64,000 nt of DNA, taken from NCBI GenBank assembly GCA_019247605.1, contig JAFBAS010000051.1, forward strand, positions 20,983 to 84,982, written 5' to 3'. Of the stretch, positions 39,805-49,541 are shown one piece after another. Numbering within the stretch: position 1 is the stretch's first letter; the number at the start of each line of letters is the position of its first letter. This DNA comes from Hyphomicrobiales bacterium (GTDB taxonomy: Bacteria; Pseudomonadota; Alphaproteobacteria; Rhizobiales; Beijerinckiaceae). The notes beneath the pieces were generated by a model that had not been told where the DNA came from, searched no databases, and saw nothing but the letters and a program-made list of their open reading frames with translations. Position numbers and translations under genes: made by a program.

Positions 39805-41112
39805 TCACAGCACGAAGCGGCTCGCGTCGGAATTCTTGGCGAGATCGGCGACACGCTCGCGGACGTAACTCGCATCGATCGTGAAGGTCTCGCCCGCATG
39901 ATCGGGCGCCGCGAACGAGATTTCGTCGAGGACGCGCTCGATAATCGTCTGCAGGCGTCTCGCCCCGATATTCTCGACCGCGGCGTTGACCTCGAAGGCC
40001 AAGCGCGCGATCGCAGCGATCGAATCTTCCGAAAAGTCGAGCTTCACCCCTTCGGTTGCCATCAGCGCGACGGATTGCTTGACGAGGCTTGCTTCGGTCT
40101 CCGTGAGAATGCGCACGAAATCGGCCTCTTCGAGCGGGGAGAGCTCCACGCGGATCGGCAGGCGCCCTTGCAGCTCGGGCAAAAGATCGGCCGGTTTGGA
40201 CAAATGAAAGGCACCGGACGCAATGAAGAGGATGTGATCCGTCTTGACCGTTCCATGCTTGGTCGCGACCGTCGTGCCTTCGAGAAGCGGCAAGAGATCC
40301 CGTTGCACGCCTTCGCGGCTGATGTCGGCGCCCGCGCGTCCGTCGCGTGCGCAAATCTTGTCGATTTCGTCGAGGAACACGATGCCGTTGTTTTCAACCT
40401 CGCGCAGCGCTTCCTGCACCACCGCATCATTGTCGAGAAGCTTGTCGCTTTCGTCGGCGATCATCAAGCCGCGCCCTTCGCGCACCGGTACGCGGCGGGT
40501 CTTGCTGCGTTGCCCGAGCGCCTTGCCGAGCATATCGCCGATCGAGATCGCTCCGACCGAGGCGCCCGGCATTCCGGGCAGCTCGAACATCGGCATCCCG
40601 ACCTGGCCGGCATTCACCTCGAGCTCGACCTCCTTGTCGTCGATCTCGCCATCGCGCAACTTGTTGCGGAAACTGTCGCGCGTCGCGGCGCTCGCGTTCT
40701 TGCCGACGAGCGCGTCGAGTAGGCGCTCCTCGGCCGCGAGCTCGGCCTTGGCGGTGACGTCGCGCCGCTTCTCCTCACGCACGAGCGAGATGCCGATCTC
40801 GACGAGATCGCGCACGATCTGCTCCACATCGCGACCCACATAGCCGACCTCGGTGAATTTCGTCGCCTCGATCTTGAGGAAGGGCGCATTGGCGAGCCGC
40901 GCGAGGCGGCGCGAAATTTCCGTTTTGCCGCAGCCCGTCGGGCCGATCATCAGGATGTTCTTCGGCAGCACCTCCTCGCGCATTGCGCCGGCAAGCTGCT
41001 GGCGTCGCCAACGATTGCGCAGAGCGATGGCGACGGCGCGTTTTGCCGCGCCCTGGCCCACGATGAAGCGGTCGAGCTCGGAGACGATTTCGCGCGGAGA
41101 GAACGTCGTCAT
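39805..41112 (-). CDS. hslU: HslUV protease ATPase subunit HslU
   Basis: AAA+ unfoldase that feeds the HslV peptidase. [20 protein letters not shown] at the start, Walker [18 protein letters not shown], an I-domain, Walker [12 protein letters not shown] and the sensor [15 protein letters not shown] are complete, with the C-terminal SRFVL that inserts into HslV. 435 residues. The ribosome-binding site GAGG lies just after the stop of the KirBac gene (ATGAGGCCTCGATG), so hslU is translationally close-coupled to the channel gene, which separates it from hslV. Confidence 0.96.
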   Translation of the reverse strand: MTTFSPREIVSELDRFIVGQGAAKRAVAIALRNRWRRQQLAGAMREEVLPKNILMIGPTGCGKTEISRRLARLANAPFLKIEATKFTEVGYVGRDVEQIVRDLVEIGISLVREEKRRDVTAKAELAAEERLLDALVGKNASAATRDSFRNKLRDGEIDDKEVELEVNAGQVGMPMFELPGMPGASVGAISIGDMLGKALGQRSKTRRVPVREGRGLMIADESDKLLDNDAVVQEALREVENNGIVFLDEIDKICARDGRAGADISREGVQRDLLPLLEGTTVATKHGTVKTDHILFIASGAFHLSKPADLLPELQGRLPIRVELSPLEEADFVRILTETEASLVKQSVALMATEGVKLDFSEDSIAAIARLAFEVNAAVENIGARRLQTIIERVLDEISFAAPDHAGETFTIDASYVRERVADLAKNSDASRFVL

Positions 41113-41119
41113 CGAGGCC

Positions 41120-42022
41120 TCATGGGATTGGCTCCGTATCGTGAAATTTGCGGTAATCGACGGTCAACTCGCCGCCCTCGGAGCTGTCGAGGATATCGAC
41201 ATAGCGCTCATCGAAACGCAGATCGGCATGGTCATAGCCGCGCCGCGCTCGAATGACTTGCGCCGAACTCTCATCGAACCCCTCGATGATGACGACGAAG
41301 CTCGCGCTCAGCTGCGCCAAATCGGCAGAGGTGAGATTGAACAACGGGCTCTCTTTGTCGATGCGGTGGAAGATCGTCCAGCTCAGCGTGAAAACCGGGC
41401 TTTCCTTCCGCAGAAGAGGAAGCTCATAAAACGCCCTGAAGGGATGGCCGTCGTCATTAACAGCACGGATGATCCAGAGCTTGGCGGAAGCATTGCTGAT
41501 CGTATTTTGCCGCTCATTCGCCATGCGGACCATCAAGGTGCGATGGCCTTGATGGTCCGCGATCACCATCTTTTCCGCGAAGAGCACGCGCGCTCTCGGG
41601 CGAGCGAAACGCGCGAAAATCAAACCGGTGAGGACGCCCGCATAAAACAGGCCCACGAACATCTCGAGGCTCGCCACGATGTGCCCGTAATGGGTCTGCG
41701 GGTGCAGATCGCCATAGCCGACCGTCGCGATGGTCTCGATGCTGAAATAGAGATCGTAGACGTAAGAGCCGTTCGGCACATTCGCGACAGGATCGTCGCC
41801 GACCCAATAGGCGAAAGCGAAGATCGCGTTGAGCAAGAGGAAGACAACCGCGGCGCCGAGGATGAAACGAGGCCAAGACGTCGTCATGCTGCGGTGGCTG
41901 AAATCGTCGAAGAGGCGCCGCTCGAGCCCTCGGGTAACCGCGTCACGATTGCCGACGCGCACCCTCCGGCGGGCCTCGTGCCGGCGCGTGCTCGGCTTTC
42001 GCGCTTTCAGCGGCTGCGCCAT
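41120..42022 (-). CDS. KirBac-type inward-rectifier potassium channel
   Basis: A 300-residue channel. Slide helix and first membrane helix [20 protein letters not shown], selectivity filter [13 protein letters not shown], second helix [20 protein letters not shown] then RFARP, and a cytoplasmic Kir beta-domain ([37 protein letters not shown]) ending [11 protein letters not shown]. The text closely follows KirBac proteins of known structure. ATG 42022 is chosen. The gene lies between hslV and hslU on the same strand, 31 bases after hslV and 7 before hslU, so it is almost certainly co-transcribed with the protease. No family reason links the two. Confidence 0.94.
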   Translation of the reverse strand: MAQPLKARKPSTRRHEARRRVRVGNRDAVTRGLERRLFDDFSHRSMTTSWPRFILGAAVVFLLLNAIFAFAYWVGDDPVANVPNGSYVYDLYFSIETIATVGYGDLHPQTHYGHIVASLEMFVGLFYAGVLTGLIFARFARPRARVLFAEKMVIADHQGHRTLMVRMANERQNTISNASAKLWIIRAVNDDGHPFRAFYELPLLRKESPVFTLSWTIFHRIDKESPLFNLTSADLAQLSASFVVIIEGFDESSAQVIRARRGYDHADLRFDERYVDILDSSEGGELTVDYRKFHDTEPIP

Positions 42023-42032
42023 GACGAAGGAG

Positions 42033-42046
42033 CGCGAAGCTTCGCG
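42033..42046. promoter_or_regulatory. Perfect palindrome between hslV and the KirBac gene
   Basis: CGCGAAGCTTCGCG is a 14-bp perfect palindrome in the 31-base gap. It may form a hairpin in the transcript and set the ratio of hslV to downstream expression, or be a protein site. Confidence 0.4.
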
Positions 42047-42053
42047 ACGCCCG

Positions 42054-42614
42054 TCAGCATGCGAGGCTCTCGATGACGAGATTGGCGTTTGTGTAGACGC
42101 AGATCTCAGCCGCGATGGCGAGCGATTTTCGCACGATCGCCTCGGCATCGGATTCGACGTCCATCAGGGCCCGGGCGGCCGCAAGCGCGTAATTTCCCCC
42201 TGAGCCGATGCCCATCACCTGGCCCTCGGGCTCGAGCACATCGCCGGTCCCGCTCAAAAGGAGCCCGACATCCCTGTCGGCAACGAGCATCATGGCCTCG
42301 AGCCTTCGCAAATAGCGGTCGGTGCGCCAATCCTTGGCGAGTTCGACGCAAGCGCGCATGAGCTGATTGGGATATTGCTCGAGCTTGCCTTCAAGGCGGT
42401 CGAAAAGCGTGAAGGCATCGGCGGTCGCGCCCGCGAACCCGCCGATCACCTGTCCCTTGCCGAGCCGACGGACTTTGCGGGCATTCGCCTTGATGACGGT
42501 TTGGCCAAGGCTCACCTGACCGTCGCCCCCGATCACGACGCGCGAAGCTTTGCGCACCATCAATATGGTGGTCGCACGAAGGCGCTTGCTCTCGGCGCGG
42601 TCTTTGTTTGTCAT
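42054..42614 (-). CDS. hslV: HslUV protease peptidase subunit HslV
   Basis: Threonine peptidase that forms the proteolytic chamber. The mature N-terminus is at [20 protein letters not shown], where the first Thr of TTI becomes catalytic after removal of a 14-residue propeptide. [18 protein letters not shown] and [20 protein letters not shown] are characteristic, as is [15 protein letters not shown]. 186 residues. AGG lies five bases before the ATG. First gene of hslV-KirBac-hslU. A heat-shock promoter is expected in the 141-base gap upstream but is not convincing by eye. Confidence 0.94.
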   Translation of the reverse strand: MTNKDRAESKRLRATTILMVRKASRVVIGGDGQVSLGQTVIKANARKVRRLGKGQVIGGFAGATADAFTLFDRLEGKLEQYPNQLMRACVELAKDWRTDRYLRRLEAMMLVADRDVGLLLSGTGDVLEPEGQVMGIGSGGNYALAAARALMDVESDAEAIVRKSLAIAAEICVYTNANLVIESLAC

Positions 42615-42755
42615 TTTACCTGTCGTCTCGATGAAGATGCTCGAACAGCCTTTTCGAAGAAGCTATTTCATGCGAGGACCTGGCTCAACCTGAGGACCCG
42701 CCGCTTCTCACGCACGCCGTGTGCGACTCAGTGAGCGAGCGTCACTGTCGATGCC

Positions 42756-45113
42756 TTACGCTGGATTTGCGGCCTGGATCGCTGTCCACAGACGAAGGGG
42801 CGTCGCCGGCATGTCGATCTCGCGAATGCCGAGCTCGGAGAGCGCATCGAGAACCGCGCTCATCACGACCGGCAGAGAGCCCGAACAGCCCGCCTCCCCG
42901 CAGCCCTTGGCACCCACCGCATTGGTCTTGGTCGGAACCGGGTGGTGAAGAATTTTGAACGTCGGCGTGTCCGCCGCGCGCGGCATGGCGTAATCCATGA
43001 AAGAGCCGGTGCGGAACTGGCCCTCGGCATCGTAAAGGGCGTCTTCCATCAGGGCCTGGCCCAAGCCTTGAACCGCGCCACCATGGATCTGGCCCTCGAC
43101 GAGAAGCGGGTTCACCACGGTGCCGAAATCATTGACGCTGACATAACGATCGATGTGCGCCTCGCCCGTTTGCGGATCGATCTCGATCTCCGCGATGTGG
43201 CAACCATTCGGGAAAACACCCGGAATGGGCGTGCTCATTTCCGCATGATCGAGGCTCGCGGGCACATCGGCCGGAAGGTTCGTCGCCTTGCGCAGCCGGG
43301 AGACGAGATCGCTGATGCCGAGCGATCGGTCAGTGCCGATCACGGTGAAACGCCCTTTCGCGAATTCGATGTCTTCCACGCCGGTTTCAAGCAACGCCGC
43401 CGCTGCAAGCTTGCCTTTCTCGATCACCTTGTCGGTCGTGGAAATGATCGCCGTGCCCCCCGCCATGATCGAGCGCGAACCGCCCGTGCCGCCCCCGCCT
43501 GGAAGAAGATCGCTGTCGCTCTGGTCAAGGCGGATGCGTTCAAAAGGCACACCGAGCTTGTCGACGACGATCTGCGCGAATGCCGTCTGGTGACCCTGGC
43601 CGTGATCGTGCGTGCCGCTGAAGAGCGTCACGTCTCCATTTTCCTCAAAGCGGATGCTTCCGAGCTCGGTGCCCATGGCAGCCGTCATCTCGAGATAGGT
43701 CGAGATACCCCGGCCGCGAAGCTTGCCGCGCTTGCGGCTCTCTCGCTTGCGCGCCGCGAACCCCTTCCAATCGGCTGCTTCCAGGGCCTTGTCCATCAGG
43801 CGCTCGAAGTCGCCGCAATCGTAGGTCTGGCCGGAGGCGGCCGCGTAAGGAAAATCCTTCGGGCGGATGAAGTTGCGTCGGCGCAAGGTGACGCGATCGA
43901 TTCCCGTCTCGGCCGCCGCGAGGTCGATGAGCCGCTCCATGAAATACACGCCTTCGGGCCGTCCGGCGCCGCGGTAAGCACCCACAGGAACGGTGTTGGT
44001 GAGCACGCAACGGGTAGACACTTCGATGCATTGCGTGCGGTAGGGACCGGCGACGTTCTTCACCCAGTTCAGGCTCGGGATTAGAGGCCCGAAGCGGGTG
44101 AGATAGGCCCCCATATCGCCGAATCCCGTCAGCCTCACCGCGAGGAAGCGGCCCCTCGCATCCAGCGCCAGCTCGCCCTGGACTTCCTGGGCGCGGCCGT
44201 GATGATCCGAGAGGAAGCTCCCCGATCGATCATTCGCCCACTTGACCGGACGGCCGAGAAGCCGCGCCGCATGAAGCATCGGCACATACTCAGGATAGAC
44301 AGAGCCCTTCATGCCGAAAGAGCCGCCGACATTCTTGGAGACGATGCGCACCTTCTCCGGAGGGACGCGCAGAACTTCGTTGGCGAGCTGGGCGCGCATC
44401 CCCATCACGCCCTGCGTGCACACTGTGAGCGTCCAACGATCGGCCTTGGCGTCGTAAGACGCGATCGCGGCGCGCGGCTCCATGGCGTTCACCACGACGC
44501 GGTTGTGAACGAGGCGAAGCTTCGTCACATGGGCCGCCTTGGCGAAGGCCTGGGCCGTCTTTTCGCAATCGCCGTAGTGATAATCGAGCGCCACATTCTG
44601 TGCGACACCGTCGTGGAGACGAGGTGCGCCTTCGGCCACCGCCGCGTGCACGTCGACGACGGCCGCAAGCGGCTCGATGTCGATCTCGACGGCTTCCGCC
44701 GCATCGCGCGCCGCGTTCGGCGTTTCGGCAATCACGCAGGCGATCGGCTCGCCGACGAAGCGCACCCTTTCGAAGGCGAGGGCCGGACGGGGCGTCTTAT
44801 GCAAGGGAGTGCCGTCCCGATTGGTGGCGGGCACACCGCAATCGAGCGTACCGTAACCTGCCTTTTGCAGGTCCTCGCCGGTCACGACCGCAAGGACACC
44901 CGGCATTGCTTTGGCCGTGTCGATATCGATCCGACGAATCACGCCGTGGGGATGGCGGCTCAGCGCCATCGCCGCATAGGCTTGGCCTGCGATATTGATG
45001 TCGTCAGTGTAGCAGCCCTCCCCGCGCAGGAGCACCGGGTCCTCGCCGCGCCGCACGGGCTGGCCCACACCGAATTTCATCGAGGCAAGCTGATCGGCGT
45101 CATGTACAGTCAT
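42756..45113 (-). CDS. Xanthine dehydrogenase/CO dehydrogenase-family molybdopterin-binding subunit (second orphan)
   Basis: A 785-residue paralogue of the 8.5-kb gene. SMKFGVGQPVRRGEDPVLLR opens it; VGGSFGMKG is the cofactor loop, AYRGAGRPEG the active-site loop (form II/generic) and GAKGCGEAG holds the catalytic Glu. AGGA lies before ATG 45113; the frame is open to 45215 without conserved sequence. Again no FAD or iron-sulfur subunit genes are adjacent; the neighbours are hslV and folE. The substrate is unknown. Both paralogues may use partner subunits coded elsewhere, or differ in substrate while sharing them. Confidence 0.9.
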   Translation of the reverse strand: MTVHDADQLASMKFGVGQPVRRGEDPVLLRGEGCYTDDINIAGQAYAAMALSRHPHGVIRRIDIDTAKAMPGVLAVVTGEDLQKAGYGTLDCGVPATNRDGTPLHKTPRPALAFERVRFVGEPIACVIAETPNAARDAAEAVEIDIEPLAAVVDVHAAVAEGAPRLHDGVAQNVALDYHYGDCEKTAQAFAKAAHVTKLRLVHNRVVVNAMEPRAAIASYDAKADRWTLTVCTQGVMGMRAQLANEVLRVPPEKVRIVSKNVGGSFGMKGSVYPEYVPMLHAARLLGRPVKWANDRSGSFLSDHHGRAQEVQGELALDARGRFLAVRLTGFGDMGAYLTRFGPLIPSLNWVKNVAGPYRTQCIEVSTRCVLTNTVPVGAYRGAGRPEGVYFMERLIDLAAAETGIDRVTLRRRNFIRPKDFPYAAASGQTYDCGDFERLMDKALEAADWKGFAARKRESRKRGKLRGRGISTYLEMTAAMGTELGSIRFEENGDVTLFSGTHDHGQGHQTAFAQIVVDKLGVPFERIRLDQSDSDLLPGGGGTGGSRSIMAGGTAIISTTDKVIEKGKLAAAALLETGVEDIEFAKGRFTVIGTDRSLGISDLVSRLRKATNLPADVPASLDHAEMSTPIPGVFPNGCHIAEIEIDPQTGEAHIDRYVSVNDFGTVVNPLLVEGQIHGGAVQGLGQALMEDALYDAEGQFRTGSFMDYAMPRAADTPTFKILHHPVPTKTNAVGAKGCGEAGCSGSLPVVMSAVLDALSELGIREIDMPATPLRLWTAIQAANPA

Positions 45114-45307
45114 CGGACAATCCTGTCGGCTCGAAAAAGGCAGCGTCTGCGTATCGTGGAGCATGAACCCGGCCTGCTGGGGCGGGCTATAAGGCATCGG
45201 GCCACACACTTCCACGGCGTGCCCCGACAGGCTTCCATGTCGAAAACGCAGAATGGTTTGTCACGGAAAGCGGGGCAAAGATTGCTAAGGCAGCTCGGGC
45301 GCGAGCC

Positions 45308-45952
45308 TCACGCCGCGGAGGGCCGCTTCAGCATGGTGAGAAACTTCATCTGCTCGCTGCGGTTTTCCTGAAATACCCCGGTGAACTGGGTGGTGACGGT
45401 CGAGGCGCCAGGCTTTTGCACGCCGCGCATGGTCATGCACAAATGTTCCGCCTCGAGCATGAGCGCGACGCCTCTGGGCTTCAGCGTTTCCTCGATCGCG
45501 CGCACGATCTCGGCGGACATCGTCTCTTGTGTCTGCAAGCGTCGCGCGAAGACATCGATCACGCGTGCGAGCTTCGACAAGCCGACGACCCCGCTGCTCG
45601 AATAATAACCCACATGCGCCTTGCCGAAGAAGGGGACCATGTGGTGCTCGCAATGCGAGAAGAATGGGATGTCCCTCACCACCACGAGATCGTCATAGCC
45701 ACCGATCTCCTCAAAGACGCGCTCCAGCGCATGAGCCGCATCCTTGTTGTAGCCCTCGAAGAGCTGCTCATAGGCCTTCACGACACGACGGGGCGTCTCG
45801 ACAAGGCCCTCGCGGGTGGGATCGTCACCGGCCCAGCGTATGAGGGTGCGCACAGCCGCCTCCGCCTCTTCGCGGGTTGGGCGGCGCAAAGCTGCAGTAT
45901 CATTGTCCGCTTGCGGCGGGCGAATGGGCAAGGTCTTAACCGTGGAATCCAT
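45308..45952 (-). CDS. folE: GTP cyclohydrolase I
   Basis: Zinc enzyme for the first step of folate and queuosine/pterin synthesis. [20 protein letters not shown], then [20 protein letters not shown]; zinc/active-site [20 protein letters not shown]; and [40 protein letters not shown]. 214 residues. AGGAAGG seven bases upstream fixes ATG 45952 over several in-frame upstream ATGs. It is divergent from the IscU-like gene, 267 bases away. Full catalytic set, so functional. Confidence 0.96.
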   Translation of the reverse strand: MDSTVKTLPIRPPQADNDTAALRRPTREEAEAAVRTLIRWAGDDPTREGLVETPRRVVKAYEQLFEGYNKDAAHALERVFEEIGGYDDLVVVRDIPFFSHCEHHMVPFFGKAHVGYYSSSGVVGLSKLARVIDVFARRLQTQETMSAEIVRAIEETLKPRGVALMLEAEHLCMTMRGVQKPGASTVTTQFTGVFQENRSEQMKFLTMLKRPSAA

Positions 45953-46219
45953 GCGGAGCCTTCCTGGTATCGGTGAAATTCTCATAGCGTGCCTCGCCCG
46001 TCTGGGCCAGCCCGACATGCGACGGTCGTTCCTGGGCGAGCCGGCGTCCCGGCCAGGCGGCGGACGCGGACACGCCGATTTGGCCAAACGTCACCCTTTT
46101 CGAGGCGGCACGGGGAGTTTAACCGGTGTTTCGCGACTTCTATATAGGAAGCGGGTCCGCGGTCACCAACCGAGCGCAACGCAGCGCGGAGCAATCTGAC
46201 AGAGAAAGCCTGGTTTTCG

Positions 46220-46669
46220 ATGTTGAACGACATTTACAACGCGAAAATCCTCTCATTTGCGGCTAATATTCCACGTTTGGGGCGGTTAAGCCGCCCGCAA
46301 GCGAGTGCGACCGCCCATTCGAAACTCTGCGGTTCGACCGTGACGGTGGACCTCTCGATGGAAGGCGACAAGGTTTCCGATTTCGCCCATGACGTGAAGG
46401 CTTGCGCGCTCGGGCAGGCCTCATCCTCAATCATGGCGCACAATGTGATCGGAGCCAGCGCGGAGGAATTGCGCGCACTGCGCGAGAGGATGCGAGCCAT
46501 GCTCAAGGAGAAGGGACCCCCTCCCTCGGGAAAGTGGAAGGACCTCGAAATCCTGGAACCCGTACGCGATTACAAGGCGCGCCACGCTTCGACGCTTCTC
46601 ACATTCGACGCCGTGGTCGAGGCGATCGGCAAGATCGAAGCGGACCGTCGAGCCGAGCCCGTGCGCTGA
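46220..46669 (+). CDS. IscU/SufU-like iron-sulfur scaffold protein lacking the third Cys
   Basis: A 149-residue NifU_N-fold protein: IYNAKILSFAANIPRLGRL, then HSKLCGSTVTVDLSMEGDKV and VKACALGQASSSIMAHNVIG. The first two cluster Cys are present (KLCG, KACA). At the third position, where IscU has a Cys, this protein reads ARHASTLLTF with Ser/His instead. A divergent scaffold or carrier is the likely role. It is divergent from folE. An alphaproteobacterial subfamily near folE may exist, but I cannot check it here. Confidence 0.78.
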   Translation: MLNDIYNAKILSFAANIPRLGRLSRPQASATAHSKLCGSTVTVDLSMEGDKVSDFAHDVKACALGQASSSIMAHNVIGASAEELRALRERMRAMLKEKGPPPSGKWKDLEILEPVRDYKARHASTLLTFDAVVEAIGKIEADRRAEPVR

Positions 46670-46688
46670 TACAGGCCGCCTGAAATTC

Positions 46689-47630
46689 TCAGGCTTTGCT
46701 TTCCGCGATCGGTGTCGCCACGCCGAGCAAGGCCTCGCCCTTGTTAACGGACAGGCTCGTCAGTCGGTAAAGAATAAATCCGGCCTCTTGCGACGCGATG
46801 GTCGCGAGAACCTCGCCGAAAACGTTGCGAATCTCGCCCAACGACTCGCCCTTGGTCACGGGCTCGGAAAGCTCCTTGGCCGAGTACCACAAGCCGCTTA
46901 CCGGGGCCTGCGGAACCCACATCCTCACGACTTGCGGTCGTTCTTGTGCGGCCGGTGCGACGGCACGCGAGATCATGCCGAGATGCTTCATCACGCGCTC
47001 GATGCCGGCCGTCATCTGCCCCACGGTTTTTTCGTCCCAAAGCCCATTGCCGCTCACCTCGGCGATAATACCCGGTATCCCGATTTTATGCGCTGCGTTG
47101 ATCGTGTAGCCTTCCCCACCCGCGGCGACCGCGATGGAAAGGCCGAACGCTGAGGCGAGCGCGAGGGAAGCCTCGCTCCCGTTCGGAAAAAGCGAGAAGG
47201 GCACGAGAGATTCGTCGAGATCGCCGCCATGTAAATCGAGATAGGCGTCGACCTGCGGATAAATGTTCGCCACGAGCCAATGGGCGAGCCGCTCGCTTGT
47301 CGTCCCGTCGGCCTTTCCGGGAAATACGCGATTGAGGTTCTTCCCGTCCTGCGGCATCACGTAGATGCTGCGGCTGGTAAATCCCGCCATGTTGAGGATA
47401 GGCAAAACCACAAGCGTCCCTTTAAGTTTCTCGGGTGGCGTTCTCGATAAGCGGAGCGCGGCTTCGATGGAGCAGAATTCAGAGCCGTGCACGCCCGCCG
47501 TCACCAGCAGGCATGGCCCGGGCTGAGTTCCTTCGATCACTGCAAAAGGGATTTCGAGGTCGTCCGTCGCGCGCAGATGTCCCCGTTCGAGGCGCGGGTT
47601 GCCCGTACGAAAAGGCGGAAGAATCGTCAT
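46689..47630 (-). CDS. Succinylglutamate desuccinylase/aspartoacylase-family zinc hydrolase
   Basis: A 313-residue M14-like hydrolase. LLVTAGVHGSEFCSIEAAL holds the first His and Glu zinc ligands; MPQDGKNLNRVFPGKADG is the substrate Arg/Asn region; VDAYLDLHGGDLDESLVPFS has the second His. These enzymes cleave N-acyl amino acids or related amides. GAGG six bases upstream supports ATG 47630 over ATG 47642. The family is broad, so the substrate is not given by sequence. It converges on the IscU-like gene. Confidence 0.85.
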   Translation of the reverse strand: MTILPPFRTGNPRLERGHLRATDDLEIPFAVIEGTQPGPCLLVTAGVHGSEFCSIEAALRLSRTPPEKLKGTLVVLPILNMAGFTSRSIYVMPQDGKNLNRVFPGKADGTTSERLAHWLVANIYPQVDAYLDLHGGDLDESLVPFSLFPNGSEASLALASAFGLSIAVAAGGEGYTINAAHKIGIPGIIAEVSGNGLWDEKTVGQMTAGIERVMKHLGMISRAVAPAAQERPQVVRMWVPQAPVSGLWYSAKELSEPVTKGESLGEIRNVFGEVLATIASQEAGFILYRLTSLSVNKGEALLGVATPIAESKA

Positions 47631-47738
47631 TTTGGGCCTCATATGCGTTTCGTCTTTTTCGGCTTCCAACGCGAACAGGAGCTTCGCTCGCAGGGTCGGA
47701 TCAGAGGTGAAGCCGGGCGGCGATCAGGGTTAAACCGA

Positions 47739-48686
47739 TCAGAGCCCACTCAGGCTGAAGGAGTAACTGAGCGTCATCCCGGCCCTAAACTGGTCAGGTG
47801 AACCGAGCTTCCTGACAAGCGGGCTTTTGGCGGCGTCGCCAACGAGGCGATCATAACCGCCATACGCCACGGCCGACCACTGCTTGGAAAAATCATAGGT
47901 CAGCGACGTCGACACACCGGCGGATTTAAACCCGCCGTCAGGCTTGAACGGAGTGACCGAGCCGTTCTGAAGGGCATCGGTTAGTGTGACCCCGAATTGC
48001 CTGCGCATATATTCCTGATCGCCAAGGCTCAGCCTCGGCCCGAGCGCGAAGGTGGCGGCTCCGAAATGTAAGAGGTAATCGGCGGCCGCATCGGCAACGA
48101 AACCATTTCCGGAGCCCAAGCCGTGGCGGATCTCGAGGCGAGCGCGAAATCTGTCCGGAATGGCCCAGAACTCGGCGAAAACTCCAGGCTGAATCGTCCA
48201 GGGAACATCGTGAATCCCGAATAGCCTGCGAGGATCGTCGTTGCGATAGCGCCCGAGTTCGTAGGCGCCCACCGGCCCGACGCTGAAGCCCCGGTTATCG
48301 TAAATGGAGAAGTCCAGACCGTCGTCCGGCGAGCTCCATTCTCGTGCGTCGGCGCGGGCTAGCGAAACGGAAGGGTAGGCGAGGAAGGTGAAGCTTTTGG
48401 CGCCCTCCCAGTCCGGCAAAAAGCCGCCATTCGCCTTGATCGTGGCGACCCACCCGCTCTCTTCAGAAGAGCTTTGCGGGCGCGGAGCCGGCGCCGAAAT
48501 GCTGGCCTGCGCTGTGCCGAGATCATCCGCGAGTGCAGGGCTCGTACCAAAGCCGAAGAGAAACGCAAGCTGTGCGAAGCTTGCAGCGATGAGGGCCCCG
48601 ATTTCGCGCGGCAAACAACCATCATCACACTCCGCGCCCCGAACAACTCCAGCCCGGGTCCGCAAAAACACGCCAGCGTCGCCCAT
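47739..48686 (-). CDS. MipA/OmpV-family outer-membrane protein
   Basis: A beta-barrel protein of the MltA-interacting MipA/OmpV family. A signal peptide (ALIAASFAQLAFLFGFGTSPALA) is preceded by 25 odd residues from the first ATG, so TTG 48614 may be the true start. The barrel has alternating hydrophobic strands: FLAYPSVSLARADA, RLFGIHDVPWTIQPGVFAEF, RARLEIRHGLGSGNGFVADA, ATFALGPRLSLGDQEYM, YDFSKQWSAVAYGGYDRLVG. It ends in a hydrophobic strand SYSFSLSGL. It follows a MarR regulator on the same strand by 121 bases, which may control it. Confidence 0.82.
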   Translation of the reverse strand: MGDAGVFLRTRAGVVRGAECDDGCLPREIGALIAASFAQLAFLFGFGTSPALADDLGTAQASISAPAPRPQSSSEESGWVATIKANGGFLPDWEGAKSFTFLAYPSVSLARADAREWSSPDDGLDFSIYDNRGFSVGPVGAYELGRYRNDDPRRLFGIHDVPWTIQPGVFAEFWAIPDRFRARLEIRHGLGSGNGFVADAAADYLLHFGAATFALGPRLSLGDQEYMRRQFGVTLTDALQNGSVTPFKPDGGFKSAGVSTSLTYDFSKQWSAVAYGGYDRLVGDAAKSPLVRKLGSPDQFRAGMTLSYSFSLSGL

Positions 48687-48807
48687 GATGCCCTTTTAGG
48701 TAACCCTCATCGAGCAATCAACGTCTTTCGATTGCGAGCGGTTTCTACCACGGGGGCCGAAAGGGCGGACAATTAATGAGCAAGGTCTCGACGTTTTTGC
48801 GATCTCA

Positions 48808-49335
48808 TCAGCGGTCGTCGAGGTCGGAGTGAGCTTGCATCGACACTTCCTCGCCACGTGCGCTGAGCGAGATCGTGCGGGTTGCCTTGCGCAGAAGCTT
48901 GCGCAACCGCCGTTCATCCTTCGCATCGAAACCGGCCAAGAGCTCGCGTTCCACGCGCGATCGGATCTCGGCGATGCGGTCGAGCTTGGCGCGACCCTTC
49001 GTCGTAAGCTTTGCCGCGACCCGCCGTTTGTCGCCGGCAACCGCAGATCGGCTCACGAGGCCCGCTTCGGCCAAGCGCGTAAGCGTCTTGGAGACGGTCG
49101 GCGCCCGCACACCGAGCCGATCGGCAATTTCGCCGACCTCCAGGCTTTTCTCGCCGCCAAGCGCAAGGAGCAGCACATCTTGCCCCGCAAACAGCCCTTC
49201 TTCCGCGAGCAGCGCCGCGGTTCGGGTGCGCATCATCCGAGCCGCCGTCGCGAGCGCAATGGAAACCGGAGCGTCGTCGTGGCCGGTGAGCACCGCATCA
49301 TCGTCTTGGTTCTGCGTCGGGTTCGTGTCCGTCAT
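48808..49335 (-). CDS. MarR-family transcriptional regulator
   Basis: A 175-residue winged-helix regulator. KSLEVGEIADRLGVRAPTVS is the helix-turn-helix, followed by KTLTRLAEAGLVSRSAVAGD and KRRVAAKLTTKG for the wing. The N-terminal 20 residues are acidic and the C-terminal 50 basic. It may regulate the downstream outer-membrane protein gene or itself. Not closely similar to the 36.7-kb MarR. Confidence 0.88.
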   Translation of the reverse strand: MTDTNPTQNQDDDAVLTGHDDAPVSIALATAARMMRTRTAALLAEEGLFAGQDVLLLALGGEKSLEVGEIADRLGVRAPTVSKTLTRLAEAGLVSRSAVAGDKRRVAAKLTTKGRAKLDRIAEIRSRVERELLAGFDAKDERRLRKLLRKATRTISLSARGEEVSMQAHSDLDDR

Positions 49336-49541
49336 CTTGATCTCCGAACGCTCCTGTTCAAAGGGCTTTCATCCCGCTCGCGGCCGGCAGTCGGCCACGT
49401 CGCCACCGCCCCCTCAACAACTCTGCCCCTCCCCCGATCTCATCCAATGAGCCCAGGCCCGCGGACCGGTCAACCCAAGCCAAATAGGGCAAGCGCGTTC
49501 ACGAGCAAGTGTGTCGGCTAGCAAAACCGCCCCATGCACCT

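Noticed and set aside
42615..42720. RpoH-type promoter before hslV
   Set aside because: A GTTGAG and an A/T-rich CATGAAAT occur, but the spacing does not fit the known heat-shock consensus well enough to claim it.
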